Positions 49,801-60,800 of a stretch of 64,000 bases of DNA are shown here, piece after piece. How positions within the stretch are numbered: the first letter of the stretch is position 1; each line of letters starts with the position of its first letter. Source of the stretch: Liolophura sinensis (lineage: Eukaryota > Mollusca > Polyplacophora > Chitonida > Chitonidae); the NCBI RefSeq assembly GCF_032854445.1, contig NC_088301.1, positions 7,932,281 to 7,996,280 of the forward strand, given 5' to 3'. A program made the translations under genes and the position numbers. The notes beneath the pieces were generated by a model. It ran no database searches. It saw only the letters and a list, made by a program, of their open reading frames with translations, and was not told where the DNA came from.

Positions 49801-52615
49801 GAATCGGCAATTCATAAAACTCGCGAGATCACGCAGGTTTAGACCAGATTAGATGGATGCGCTCTCAAACTGACGCGGCTAAAAGGCGTGGTTTCACGGT
49901 AGCTGCTATTACAAACCCGGCTATAAGAAGTGCATATTAAGTCTAAAAATACCGTAAAACAATAGTTAATCATTCTATTCCTAACTTCGAACCAGTTCAC
50001 AAATATCAATGATAATTCAGGATTTGAATTCATCAAATATCATATCGAAATTTTCCACCGTAATTATAACTTACTTCATTTTGTGAAAGAACATGTTTTG
50101 ATAGGTGTGGTTAATGTGCATTTTAGAAACTTTTCACGGTGGATTAATGGAGACTCGCCCTGTTATAGTTTCATCATCAGATTCGTATGTTAGTGTTTTT
50201 CATTAACTGATTTTCTTCTTAAAGATATACTGAATACCAATAGCTGTGGGTCAATTTCTATAGACAGTTCCGGTACTTTTTAAAGTAATATATAGGGCTA
50301 CGTGTATCTACATAGACAAAAACTTCCATGTGATCTTTAATAAAATTGGCCACGTTTACAGTTCATATAACCTACATGGAGAGGATTTTTGATGGGAGGG
50401 CACGGTTCTAACCCAGGAGAATTATTGTCTCCGGCTCCTTAATCTTTGTTGACGAGTGATTGGAATCGGGCAAGTGTCTTTTCGTCATCTTCATCCCGGA
50501 AGTTAATAGAGCTCTCTACCCACGGAATTCCGGGGCTTAAAGCTTTTCCCACAGACCCTTCTCTTTCGAGTTATACTCGTTTCTGAGAAAGGTCTTGCTA
50601 ATCCCGAACTCCTTTGCATCGGTCTCAACTTGGATGTGTTTCGCATCGCTAAGAGATCTGCACGTCAGTGACGACGCCGATATCCAAAAGGATGTTTCGT
50701 CTCGATCGCAAAGTCTCTCGTTTTCTTCTTTGATACTTCAACAAAGCTTCATGGGCTTAACAGCCATCATTGAAACATCTATACCTGTCGTTGGATGCAT
50801 CAGAGAAAAGCATCGAGGAATTCCGGCACACCATTTCCTGTATAGGTTTTGAGAAATACCTCCAAGGCGGTTAAAGAATGGCTATATACACATCCGAACC
50901 TTTCCTATATGCGTCATATGTATGTGATTTCTGGAATAAAAGTTTTTTTCTAGATATATGTGTGTATGTAAAGCATTGTCTACTGCGCATCCTGTTAGCA
51001 GGGCATATATTCTGTGTATTTCAGATTTACACAAGTTAAATATTTGTTATTTGCCCTGCAGCATGTCTGTCACAGGTGATACAATGTGGGAAAATGTGTG
51101 GCGAGTTTGCAAAACTTGATAAAATTAAATGATGACGCCTGTCTCGCGACAGTGATGGCAACATTCTAAACCCTAGTATGTTGCTACATAACGATTGTAC
51201 TCCATATCTTATTAAAAGCATTTTTAAATAACCAAAATTCTAGCATTCTTGTGTAAAAATTAACCACATGCAAGAAGACACGAAGTCTAATAGGATAGTT
51301 TTGAGTCCTACTGTATCATGCGACCTGTCAGAGATATTAGGCAACTACTTTTGATCACATTTAAATATAACATGGGCGTCTAAAATAGTTTTACAAAAAG
51401 TAAATTAGACTAGACGAACGACGGAGAAAATCGAGCGGAGCGTTTATGAACCAGAGAAGTTCCTAAAGTAAAGAGGTGTCATTTATGCTTCTGGAACACG
51501 GTAAGACAGGTAGTCGGCAAATTAATGCCAAAATGGTTGCCTAACATTTTGAACCAGTCACATGATACTGAAGGACTGTTTTTACCTTTAACGACCAAAG
51601 AGTTCGGAATCCGAACTCCCCTATTATCGAACCATCAATATTATCAAGACGTGATGCATCCAAATCTTCATGAAATGATGAGTTGCATTTTTGGAACGTG
51701 GGTCGTCTGAACTTATAGGTACTCATAAGCTGTTTGATAAGTGCATCGTTGGCATCACAACCAGACTATAACAAGCTCATTTAGATCAAAATGAGCAAAC
51801 CCTACCATCAGGACATTTCCGACTCCATACTGTTCTCCATGTAAATCCCATATCAAAGTATCAATGTGTTTACCCATCTCTTATCAAACAAAATGACAGA
51901 CCTTTATCTTTAGGTCTTTATCGTGTATTTAGCTTCCCAGCGATTGATACTAAAACCAGAACTCTCAGCTTCAAATAAAGTTAAGAAATCTATTGTCACT
52001 ATATCTTACGGTTATTTGGATCTCATTTGATGTGTGTGCTAACCATGTACCTAAGAAAGTAAAGTATTTCACAAACCTCCCGCTAGGTAGCCGCAGCTGA
52101 ACCAGGGGGTGCCTGAATGACTTAATAATCTAACTTCACAAATCTGTCTGCTATATTTAAAGTTGATTACATTTAGCTCTTCCATCTATTTTGACTAAAA
52201 GCCGAAATCTAAGAATTCGTAAAATGTAAGTAGATATATTTTTAATAAACACATGAACGGTTTGCACCAGATTCAATTCGTGCAGTTCAGTAACGTGGAC
52301 ATAGCGTCACGCGCCGTTTATGACATTCCATGTTTCATGGTATAAACACCAGTGAAGCATTTTTCCCGAACTAAAAATTTATCCTATATTTGAACAGTGT
52401 TTCTAAAAGCAGGTACAATCGAATTAGTAGCGATTCAAAAACTAAAGCGACTATCACCGAAACATAATTGATTGCCAATATTACAATATTGCCAGTGTAC
52501 AAACCTTGCTGTGGGCAATATTTGCAAAATGTTGGCGCATAGCCGTAATCGCCTTACCTGAGAAGTCAATTATAGCCAGAAGAAAAACGCAAACTGGAAA
52601 TCTGTAAAACATCAT
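25845..52615 (-). CDS. Type I membrane protein with two CUB domains, 10 exons, complete
   Basis: Minus-strand exons 52615-52558, 49643-49534, 48717-48447, 42291-42103, 39740-39570, 34928-34819, 33838-33735, 32657-32489, 27419-27283, 26322-25845; every junction is GT-AG and keeps frame, giving 598 residues. Order: signal peptide (FPVCVFLLAIIDFS), divergent CUB1 (about 28-145), CUB2 (about 149-263; CETPVLQ, INYPGEYPINGECTW, GFNVTYAILP), a juxtamembrane domain with FKATIAGFVRVYC and a second Cys (about 285-370, perhaps SEA-like), one membrane helix (KWLIGVIAVVAFLVVVFFVL), and a 160-residue polar tail whose only tyrosine lies in the C-terminal YIIM. Six N-glycosylation sequons lie in the CUB part. 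CUB domains bind ligands extracellularly; this looks like a receptor or adhesion protein, ligand unknown. The last exon reads through a possible weak donor (CAG|GTACAT) just before the stop. Confidence 0.9.
26662..26905 (+). mobile_element. Dispersed repeat fragment, 3' portion
   Basis: GCAAAGAGAAGCTGCCAACA, AGTATTCAAATTGTGTACCA, TGCTAGAATATACGTTGTCG and GTAACTGTTCACATATCCA follow the order of 38430-38620. It lies in the last intron of the CUB gene. Confidence 0.7.
27715..27840. other. CpG-dense imperfect duplication in an intron
   Basis: Two related stretches (GGTCGCGAAGAGCGTGGATC and TGTCGCGGAGGGCGCGGTTC, each followed by TGCGTTCTCC/TGCGTGTTCC) form an unusually CpG-rich island in AT-rich intron sequence of the CUB gene, upstream (in the gene's sense) of the membrane exon. 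Function unknown. Confidence 0.35.
28145..28325 (+). mobile_element. tRNA-derived SINE
   Basis: CACCAATGCGGTCGCTGTGA with box-B-like GAGTTCAAGTCTAGCTCATG, core ACAATGCTGACCGCCGTCGT and GAGTACGGCGTAAAACACC. The tail is degenerate. CUB-gene intron. Confidence 0.88.
29042..29166. repeat. About 57-bp tandem repeat, two and a third units
   Basis: CAAATACATTTAGCGTTATA, TAATGTCTA and ACAGATGGATATTTCC recur twice, with a third partial start (ACAAATACATTGCC). Confidence 0.9.
29927..30205 (-). mobile_element. Full-length tRNA-derived SINE
   Basis: Reads from the TTTATT tail through GACGTCGGTCAGCATTGTGG, AACCATCCGCAGGTTGCTG and AACTCACAGCGACCACATTG to the tRNA-like head, whose sense strand contains GGCCGAGGTCGTTAACG, a box-A-like stretch of the tRNA-Ser/Leu type. 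One of the most complete copies in the window. Confidence 0.92.
31140..31800. repeat. Very degenerate repeats with ACCTTAAG-AAACGT motifs
   Basis: AACCTTAAGCTAAGCC, AACCTTAAGTTAAACG, AACCTTGAGTTAAACG and AACTTAAGCCAAACG recur at irregular spacing of about 95-195 bp inside a CUB-gene intron. Possibly an old tandem array. Confidence 0.35.
32140..32465 (+). mobile_element. Dispersed repeat pieces (family with 37441-37866)
   Basis: TGGTTACAATTATCACATTG with GTCGTCGCTGCTCTGG at 32150, and GAACAGTTAGAATAAAACCC with GTCGTCGTTACTGTGGTTTT at 32405. Both are plus-oriented, and the second ends at the edge of the CUB-gene exon at 32489. Confidence 0.55.
36238..36267. repeat. 30-bp perfect palindrome
   Basis: AATAAATATATTTAT followed by its exact reverse complement. 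It forms the junction between unique DNA and the SINE-like element at 36248. Confidence 0.9.
36248..36545 (-). mobile_element. Second SINE-like family, long copy
   Basis: From the tail: TTACTTGACGCCACACTCAA, ATACGATGGTCATCAG, GGGTGGAGGGAAACGG, GATGAGTAAACCACA; toward the 5' end CCGGGTTTGAAACTGCACC, whose complement is box-B-like. Related pieces lie at 288, 9170, 9560 and 11135. Confidence 0.6.
36587..36798 (+). mobile_element. tRNA-derived SINE with 13-bp target-site duplication
   Basis: CACCAATGCGGTCGCTGTGA, core CAACCTGCGGATGGTCGTGG, ATAATGCTGGCCGCCGTCGT, tail CCAATCAAATAAATAAATAA. CTTTGTTATACAT stands on both sides (36574-36586 and 36799-36811), so the insertion is fairly young. The tRNA-like head is truncated. 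Confidence 0.95.
37441..37866. mobile_element. Element with long inverted terminal repeats
   Basis: CTTACAGTATAAAGATGAAA...CCAGAGCAGCGAGGAC...GGTAACACGTAACC at 37441-37499 is the approximate reverse complement of 37797-37866 (GGTTACGTGTGACAATG, GTCGTCGCTGTTCTGGTTTT, TATGCTGTAAG). The ends are about 65 bp and the whole about 425 bp; no coding frame. Probably a MITE-like non-autonomous DNA transposon. Confidence 0.6.
38280..38660 (+). mobile_element. Dispersed repeat, longest copy of its family
   Basis: Combines the blocks seen separately at 25405-25560 and 54070-54280 (AACAGACATTCGTATACCAG, GCACAAACCATCAAAGA) and at 26662-26905 (AGAGAAGCAGTCAACAGTTT, TGTACCATGCTAGAATATAA). About 380 bp, non-coding. 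CUB-gene intron. Confidence 0.65.
40630..40935 (+). mobile_element. Third SINE-like family copy
   Basis: Contains GTCGGGTCACATACAAGGCC, CTCGCTTGGCCTTCAGCAT, GACTGGTTGACCCGTATCAG, TATAATGGTCCCGGTGGGGC and ends TACAACGTTAAACCCCACCC before a CACTCACTC tail. It is unrelated to the other two SINE-like families here. I know similar ...CGTTAAAC...CTCACTC repeats from bivalve sequences; no exact family is assigned. Confidence 0.65.
42836..43012 (-). mobile_element. tRNA-derived SINE, 5'-truncated
   Basis: From the tail TATTTATTTACCTGATTAGT, CACCGTACTCAAGAATATTT, CATACGACGGTGGCCTGAAT, ACCGGACAGAGCCCGGGGGA to GTCCCACGTACGGCGGGAGA. CUB-gene intron. Confidence 0.88.
43441..43529 (-). mobile_element. SINE 3' fragment
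   Basis: TTCGACTTTCACGCCGTATT, AAAAATATTTCACTTTTGCG and ATTATCATGGGAGG match only the 3' end of the first SINE family. Confidence 0.7.
46440..47180. repeat. Degenerate about 20-24-bp minisatellite
   Basis: Many variants of GTGTGTTTTGGGGTTACCC and GTGTTTTAGGGTTACCCATG. Units vary too much for an exact count. It is in the CUB gene's intron 3 and reads T/G-rich on the plus strand. Confidence 0.85.
48690..49490. repeat. Tandem array that overlaps the acceptor of CUB exon 3
   Basis: About seven to eight units of 90-125 bp with core TGCATTTGCTGTTAAAGCGG and TGCTGCCTGACC. The first unit begins inside exon 3: CCCGTCACCAGCCAAG (exon) then CCTGAAAGTATA (acceptor side). Copies of this exon edge recur in the intron at 49293 (CCGCCACCAGCCAAG) and 49415 (CACCGTCACCAGTTCAG). 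Confidence 0.8.
51290..51640. mobile_element. MITE-like element, copy 1
   Basis: Matches 53433-53776 along most of its length (AAAGAGGTGTCATTTATGCT, TTGCCTAACATTTTGAACC). Internal inverted symmetry: TACTGTATCATGCGACCTGT near the left end against CAGTCACATGATACTGAAG near the right. It lies in intron 1 of the CUB gene. Confidence 0.65.
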
Positions 52616-53432
52616 CTTTCCTGACTGTCGGCGATACAGATATGATAAAACAGAAAACCGAAGAAATCCTCCAAAGAACGAGGAAGGTAAACTATTGCGT
52701 GACTGGTTAAGACTGGTTGAATCACAGCGTTGTAGGTATCACTGCCTGACGAGATGTTCTGAGCACCTCCGAACCTTACACGTTATCTTTGAGCACAACG
52801 CAAGTGACTGCCATCTCGGGAAGATCTTCATAAATCCATCGTTGCTCGAATCGCAAACATAGACATCCGAGAGATTCCCTTCGTGCTGACTCAAGCCTGA
52901 AACTTCCCGAGGATCTTGGCCAAACTGTATGTCTGGTTCGGGGATGGATAGCTGAGAACCCCGTTCCCGTAACTCGCGCTATGTGTGACATGGGATTAGG
53001 CTAACTGGTTCATCTTATTTAGGGGCGGGACCAAAAGAAAACACGGTCCAGCTGTACCACCGTTCAATTATCATCAATACCTTGGTTAATTAGTAAGCCG
53101 TGTCCATTGCAGTAACAGGGCTTTTCCTTAGGACCACGAGACATGGTGTGGTGTAGCTCGACCTTGGACAAGAGACGTACTTGTTTGCTTCTGATATGAG
53201 AGATACGTGTGCCATTAAAGTAAACTATGAGAACAAGGTAAAGTCAACAGCGCTGATGTCACGTCATCAGATACACATTTACTTAAACCTGGTGGTCCTC
53301 GGGTCCCGGTGTCCTTTATGACCAATTCATTTTTCTTCACATACTGGAGATAATTTGAGGTATAGGCTGAAGATGAAATGGAGGAAAAACGACACTTTGC
53401 TGTGAGTTTGTATACGAATTTCCAATAGGAAT

Positions 53433-53776
53433 GTTTCGAGATCGAACTCTTTCATCGATGAGGGTAGAAAAAGACCAACTGTATCGTGTGACCGGTCAAA
53501 AGTGCCAGGCAACTATTTTTGCTATTTACTATTCAAGGGCATCTGAAAAAGTGTCATAAAAAGTAATTTTGAGGACACGAATGATACAGAAAATTGAGAA
53601 TCTGAACAGTTATGATCTTGAGAAGTTCCTAAAGGAAAGAGGTGTCATTTGTGCCTCTGGAAAAGGGTGAGACACGTGATCAGTAAGTTAATGTCAACAA
53701 AAGTTGCCTAACAGTTTTCACAAGTCACATGACACAGTAGAACTGCATTGACCGCAAAAGAGTTCCAACTCGAAAC
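53433..53776. mobile_element. MITE-like element, copy 2, with inverted ends
   Basis: Left end GTTTCGAGATCGAACTCTTT against right-end complement GTTTCGAGTTGGAACTCTTT; the inverted repeat continues for about 70 bp to the GGCAAC/GTTGCC blocks. About 344 bp, no coding frame. It stands upstream of the CUB gene. Confidence 0.75.
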
Positions 53777-54069
53777 TCCCCAGCTGAAAAAGACTAAATA
53801 ACAGCCTCCTAGTTTCCCTAAATACTGGAACTCATGAAAGTTTTGACTAACCCTTATCCTACATGCAAGTGGTATAAATAATATAAGCCAGATCAGAATC
53901 ATTGGCTGCATTGGATTTTCTCTATATCACTCTAGCTCATACAAATGAGATACTTAATATGATTGTTGGCTCTGTTTGTTTTCCTCATTTTTTATATTCA
54001 TTTTGAGGAGAGTTGTTGATCGGGACATTTTATGTAAACCGTCTTCTAGCCGTTTGCAACCGACTACAT

Positions 54070-54280
54070 CTATATGCCTCGAATTAGACATTCGCATACC
54101 AGCCGACACAAAATGGACGATCCGGGACAATAATTGCAAGGCCAATTCCTAAAACAACGTTTAACACAAATCATCAAAGACTGAAGAAAGTATTTAAAGT
54201 ACGAAATTAGGACGGAATCATGCAAAGAGAAGCGGTCAGTAGTTTTCAATGATAATGTGAAGACGCAAGGTATGTTCTAG
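54070..54280 (+). mobile_element. Dispersed repeat fragment, 5' portion
   Basis: AGACATTCGCATACCAGCC, ACAATAATTGCAAGGCCAAT, TTTAACACAAATCATCAAAG and GCAAAGAGAAGCGGTCAGTA follow the left half of 38280-38660. Confidence 0.65.
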
Positions 54281-54530
54281 CCAAAGAACTGAACCTTGGC
54301 CAAGGTTTGGTCCATGGAGGAACATCAATCCTTTCTCGTTTAATATGTGAAGATTATATGCTACATGTATTTTAAAAGCAGGACTGGCGCTCCGTTTTCA
54401 CGAACACTTATCGAATAGCCGCCAACTACCAAAAGCAAAACAGAAAACACGATGGAAAAAAGCAGAGTGTATAATGTGACAAAACAGATTCGCACTAAAC
54501 CTGTTAAGTTTTATTCTTTTATTAACTTTA

Positions 54531-54985
54531 CGACACCTGCCAGCATTATGATAAGGTTGAAACTGGGTATGGCACGGGAGAAACCCACGAATATCTCTAT
54601 TTTGCTGCCAGGCTTGCAATTGGGCGGAGACGAAATGAGCATGGGACCTCCAGGGCTCAGTTGGTTAGCGCTTTAGCGCAGCGTAATGACCCAGCAGTCT
54701 CTCACCAATGCGGTCGCTGTGAGTTCAAGTCCAGTTCATGCTGGCTTATTCTTCGGTCGTATGTGGGAAGGTCTTCCAGCCACCTGCGGATGGTCGTGGG
54801 TTTGCCCCAGGCTCTGCCCGGTTTCCACTCACCATAATCCCGTCGTATAAGTGAAATAGTCTTGAGCACGGCGTAAAACACTAATCAAATAAATAAATAA
54901 ACGATATGAGCATGAGCTAGACTTGAACTCACCTCAACCGCTTTGGTGAGAGATTCCTGAGTCATTGTACTGCTTTCCATGCAGA
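54531..54985 (-). mobile_element. SINE split by a later SINE insertion
   Basis: The parts 54531-54645 (CCAGCATTATGATAAGG, GGGAGAAACCCACGA) and 54902-54985 (TGAGCATGAGCTAGACTTGA, TTTGGTGAGAGATTCCTGAG) are consecutive segments of one minus-oriented SINE. The plus-oriented SINE at 54644-54902 interrupts it. Confidence 0.8.
54644..54902 (+). mobile_element. Full-length SINE inserted inside another SINE
   Basis: Head GGGCTCAGTTGGTTAGCGC (box-A-like), GAGTTCAAGTCCAGTTCATG (box-B-like), core CACCTGCGGATGGTCGTGGG and an AAATA tail. ATGAGCATG flanks it at 54635-54643 and 54906-54914 as target duplication. Confidence 0.92.
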
Positions 54986-56805
54986 CATAATGAGCATCAA
55001 CCAAATGGTTTAACGAAAACGCCCTAGATCTTACACATGCCACGTGTTGGACATGACATAACTGGCTAACAAATGCGTCCTATTTTCTCTGGAGGGAGAG
55101 GACAGAGAGCTCAAAGGAAACCTTTGATATAGAGTTTGACAAGACAACAACACGCACACGCTAAAATCCACGCCGTGAGCAGGTTGTGTTCGGTATGTTT
55201 GCCGAACACCGTTTGCTATCAGGATTGTCTCTTGACAACTTGTGAGCACGAATCAAAATAACGATGACGTCAGGACACGGTGCATTTCCGATTGCGGTAA
55301 TAACAGGTGTTTTCGGGGAAATGGAACTTATCGCATCTTGAACTCACGGTATGAACAATTCTTAACAGTGCGGCAATGTCCAGAAAGGATAAAAATAAGG
55401 ACAATACTGTGTGTCAGATGCTTAGTGCTGTGTGGCTATTTCAGGTCGATATGAGATAGTAAATGAACGCGCGGCTCAGTGTCATCATCGACGTCGTCGT
55501 ACTGTATACAGCAACTGTACTGTAGTTTGCATTAGGCACAAGGTAATATGCGGCAGTTACTCAGCACTGAACGGTTGTCGTGCGGTACCGTGCGGCTGTC
55601 GTGAAGTATAAATAAGTTCAAAAACCGTGCGGTGCTGTACGGGAAACTGTGAAAGCTTTACAAATCCTGTATCATGCTAGTTGTTTATATGCTGTCCATA
55701 ACCAACAACATGTACCTGTATCACATATCTAAAGTTGCTGTTAAATAACAATCAAATAAATTACTAAATAAATCAGAGTTGCATGGCTATTTTGGTTTAA
55801 CGATTAGGCGCAATACAATACACAAAATGAGCAAGCCAATGAATGTTGGAGGATTGGGCAATTGATCAAATGAGGGAGTGTGTGAGTGAATGAGTGAGTG
55901 AGGAGTCAGACATTTGCCATTAATTTACTAGTTACTAGGGAAATGCAAGGCCTATATATTATACTTTAATTAGAAATAGCGCATATTCAGCCCAGTTGAG
56001 CCTGTTGGTATGCTTTGGCAATTATCGTTTGCATGAATAGACTGTGTTCTTCATTCATTCACATTTATACAACGGCATTTTAAATAAATTTACGACTGGG
56101 TGTGTACAGAGCTTTTCCCACAAAATGCTTGGGGGGGAGGGGGGGAATGGCCACATCCATTAAATTGTGTCCTTCGACAGTCATCCTGGGCAGTTTTACA
56201 TTGCCGAACACAGCGTTATCTTATGGGTGTGGTCAGACACGATCGCCAGTAGGACATGTATTGAAGAAAGAACGTGTTCTCAATGTTGATCTGCGGTCTG
56301 CATCTGGTCAGGGGAGGTAACCGCCCACATAAGTCATCGTTCTCGAGGTTACCCAGCGGAATTACACAGGATACGTTAAACGCACAAATAGTGCGGTTAG
56401 AACTTAAATCAGTCACATAGAAGGATGTGTATTGCGGCGCAATATATGGACAAGTAACATGAAAGTAACTTGAGTAGTATACGTTCCACGTACGGTGTTA
56501 AATATGCCAGCCTCTAGGGGTTTAGGGAACCAACGCCTTCAACATCAGCTCGAAAAATTCCAAACACGCCGACAAACGTCTGTGCCATATTTGTGTGTCT
56601 GTTATGAAGGACATCGATGCAGGACATTTTCACCCATTGAAAAAATCCTTCTGTATGTATTTTAACGTGGTTTTATATGGGCGTAGCAGGGCTCAATGAA
56701 ATTGTGGGGTCTATGCTTAAAAGACAAAATATTGTTTGCAAGAATGATCAAAAAGGGACAAACAAATATAGGTTTTTTATGATTCTGTGCCTAACTTAAG
56801 ACCGT

Positions 56806-56829
56806 ATATATATATATATATATATATAG
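56806..56829. repeat. TA microsatellite
   Basis: About 12 uninterrupted TA units, followed by GAGTATATATATAGG. Confidence 0.95.
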
Positions 56830-57888
56830 AGTATATATATAGGTTTTAAAAAGCACCAGAAAAATTGAAAAGGCACTCCTGTTGGTCTCACTCGACCCCA
56901 GCCCCCACCCCAAGTTGAAGACTTCAGTTTACCCTTAAACGCTCAACTGGAAGGTAGACTACCGCCTTTCACTTTTTACCAATGCATGCACCAGATATAA
57001 AATAATAACTCAGTCCTGACGATAAAGCGGAATACAGTAAACCGTTCTCTTGTCATTAAGAGGTCCGTATAGTGCTACACGTACCTGTATTAATGTATTA
57101 CAGATTCTATTTAAGTTAATATCAGTTACTTGTAATTGCGCATCATTCACATATTTTCTTATGCATGTATACATGTGTACATATTATCTGCGCAAACGTA
57201 ACCATGGACTAACCATGTTTCTGATTTATGTGTAAATCTGTTCTACCCCTGTTTTAATATGTAAACGTCTGACATATGACGTTTAATAAAGTTCAGTTTT
57301 GTAAACTGCGAAATTAGTTGGATGAAAATGTTACTTGGATGAGTTTTTCAGCTTTTCTTTCTTCATACACTCACATGTATGATATTTGTTTTATAGGTCA
57401 GCTTATAAAATATCTTCACACCGGCAATGTACATCTATATCCCTATAGCTTATAGTAAAACGGAATTAACAAGAGTTATGAAATGTAATCATCAAAGATG
57501 CCGGAAGTCTTTATCTCTTTCTCGATGTTGAGATGAAGTTTATGCGCTTGATATTTAGTCGCTCTGGAGTCAGTGTGCCATGCAGCTTAATGGTGTTAGG
57601 CCAGTTGATTGACGATGCTTGTATCAGCGGAGGCACTCAACAGATAAGGTGCACAGCTGAGACTGTCACTCTTTTAATATTTATGGATTCAGGTGCACGT
57701 TTATCGCTAGATGAAAGAATCTGATTAAAATATCTATATATAAATTTGACTCCCGCAGAATTTTCTTTGCCCCAAACTACGCATATACAGTAAATGTAGC
57801 TGGAGAAGCCACAGCTCTCTTGAACGGTGGGCATAAAGAACCACGTCAGTCCGCAATCTAAAGACGTGTCGACATAAGCTTCAAAAAT

Positions 57889-60800
57889 ATGCTGTCCAGT
57901 CCTATGTCAGAATTCATTCCAGTTTTCCTGTGTTTTCTTTATGCAACATCAAGTAATGCGAGGGACTGGCGAGGAGGATTCGCGTCTCTAGGAAGAACCG
58001 ATCGTAAGTGTTCTTTGACTTCGTACAGCTTGCACCGAACTATATGTTCAGCTATATATGTCTCAGTACGGTAGCTACTGTGAAGGGTTAGTGGTTCTTT
58101 CACAGATGTTGCCATATGTCGTGTAATGGCACTTACAGTAATGGCACTTACCTACATGTATTTTGTTAACGGGTGCTTGGAAGAAATGAAGTTTATCTTA
58201 TTAAAGTCCTAAACTGTATTTTTACGAAAAATATAACTTGTATTACATTTGTTATGCTTTCTGGAGAAAATAAAAACCAATTTAATCTATTCCGAAAGGA
58301 TAATTTGTTCGGATGTAAATGAAATGACATGGGGACGTCGTGTCTTGACATGCACGTACTGGAATTCATGTGAAAACATGATAAAATTTCCAAACATATC
58401 TTTATTGGTAGAAAGTAACAGTATAAAATGACAAAATATTTTTGCTCCAAATATAATCCTACCATAGTGCTGAGGAAACTTAAAGTATATTTTTATTCTT
58501 AAGTCATGATTTCTTGTTGCAGTTTCCGTACAGGCTATATTATTAAAAACAATAATTAATACTATTAAACAAAACGGAGCCACCATAGCCCATGGTTAGC
58601 GTCATGGGGTCTTCAAATGCGATCACTATGAGTTCAACTCCAGCTAATGCTGGCAGCAAGTTTTGGATGGTCGTGGTTTTCCCCTGGGCTCCCAACGGTT
58701 TCTTCGTATGAAGTTGTATAAATCTGTTGTTAGGGCAAATTGGTTTTAACAATGCGAGGCGAGACTGTATTACTCGGTGGATGGGGTTAACGTCTTTTAC
58801 ACTGGTGAGACGAAGTTGTATTACTTTGTATGGTTCTGGGACAAATAATTTCTTATTGCTTTCTTGTTGTAACATATAATGTCTACCAAGGCGAAGTTGT
58901 ATTGCTTTGGTGTTTGGGCTAATGGCTTCTACGGCGACGATATTAGTATACACGGTCTTTTGTATTGACGACTTCTATTGTTGAGATTAATGGTTTCTAC
59001 ATCGGCAAAGGAAACTATAATACTCCGTAGTTGGGGAAAATGGCTCCATGTAGTGGTAACTCCCGCCCCACTTCCCCGAAAAAAAAAGAAAGAAAATATA
59101 TAAAAACCTGCGGATGGTGCTGGGTTTCCAACCGGTTTGCCCGGTTTTCTCCCACCATAATGCTGGCCGCCGTCGTATAAGTAAAATATTTTGGAGTATG
59201 GTGAAAAACACCAATCAAATAAATAAATAAATAAAATGTATAAACTATTTATATAGACGACGTATACATCTACGAAAAGTTCTACCAATGAAGTGAGCAG
59301 TTCAAATCCACCTCTGACTGTTTTTTTTTTGTAGATTTATTTCAAGTGATAAGTGGATGAGCCCTAGGATGGAATCTGCCTGCGTAATTCAGCCTATCAC
59401 TAACAGCATTCATTCGCCGCATGACGTCTGATGGCATCAACCGTAGCCCCAAACATTTGCACAGTGTGGCTGCGAAGGTGTAGGCGTGTAATTAGATACG
59501 GTCTTAGATGAGATCTCTGCAGGCCATAGTTACTGCGTAACGTATTTTTTGGCATCGAGAAGAGGTTTCATTTTTTTCTCTGGTTGGTAAACAAGTTGTG
59601 TTTCTAAATCGGTTTTAACCGGTTCAGGCAGCAGAAATACATATATCCATGTAGCGCTATTTCGTCCCTCAAATAATTTTGTGACAAAAGTTTTACTGTC
59701 TGCAGTTTGCTATATTTTAAAGAACTTCTGTTTCCTTTCGCTAAACTTCATACGGATTTTTTTCCCCTAAATGGTGACACATTATAGATTTTTAACATGA
59801 AAGGTCTATATACTTAAACAATAAACTTAAGAAGTTTCATGACATAACTTGTCTCTTAGAATCTCGCTTGTTTCGCATTATTAGCATGGCCTCCGGTGGT
59901 CTGGCATGTAGCGGAACAGATACACAGTTCCAAGTACTACTATAGTAGAGCCTGCACGTACTGGATGCCATTGAGCTCTGATTACATGACTTTCCTCAAC
60001 ATGACTAGCGCACACGCACATTCTTCCAGTGAGACAATTTTGTCCACGAGTGATTGTTTACATTCGAATATAGGAAGTCGTAGCGCAGTGAAGCGGCCGA
60101 GCCGATCAGTTGAGTCAAAAGCTAGTGGCGTTATGTGTTGTATGTAGAAATTTGCTTCTTTATAGGAATGTATTTATATATGTATGCATGTGTAAGCGTC
60201 AAGCGAAACAGCAACAAGTACCATTTTTAAAGTCCTTGGTATGACTGGACCCGGGTTTGTCCCCAGGCCTCCCGACTTCGAGGCGGCCTCTTTGAAAAAA
60301 AAAGGTCACCGAAGCTGTCTCCTTTATAGGGCTATCTGCTGGACGCCGGTTAACGCGAAAGAATACGAGACTTTGCACGCGGAACGAGAAAATGACACAT
60401 GGCTCAGTGAGCTCACATTTAAATGTAATCTGGAGGCCTGCAGCCTGCGCATGGCTGTGAGTTCCTCCTGGGCTCCGCCCGCTTTCCTCCAGCCCTAATC
60501 CTGGCTGCTGTAAAACACGCGAAATATTTCTTGAGTATGGCGTAAAACACCAATCAAATAAATAAATAAATAAATAAATAAATATGTAACGGGCGTCGTA
60601 TAGTGCATATGATAACGTGTTATACCCTGACGTGTTGGCTATAAGCAGTTGATAAGAATAATAAATATATCCGCATTGTTGCCGTTATAAGAAAACCCGC
60701 ACCTTGTGTGCCCAAGGGATTAGAGGACAATCGTCTGAATGATTCGACCAAGACACGATTTCTGCAAAAATATATGGTTCATGTCTTTGATTTCATTCGT

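Larger units (their letters stand above)
52616..57888. other. Intergenic region between the CUB and SOD genes
   Basis: These divergently oriented genes share this flank. It holds a GC box (GGGGCGGG near 53022, 410 bp upstream of the CUB start), a MITE-like element, a dispersed repeat piece, a nested SINE pair and a TA microsatellite. No exon was recognised. AT-rich sequence resembling a TATA element (CTATATATAAAT near 57733) lies 155 bp before the SOD start. Confidence 0.5.

Noticed and set aside
58929-59288. Overlapping frames of 60-119 codons near 59.0-59.3 kb
   Set aside because: They run through the antisense strand of the SINE at 59104-59235 and share its sequence with similar frames at other SINEs.
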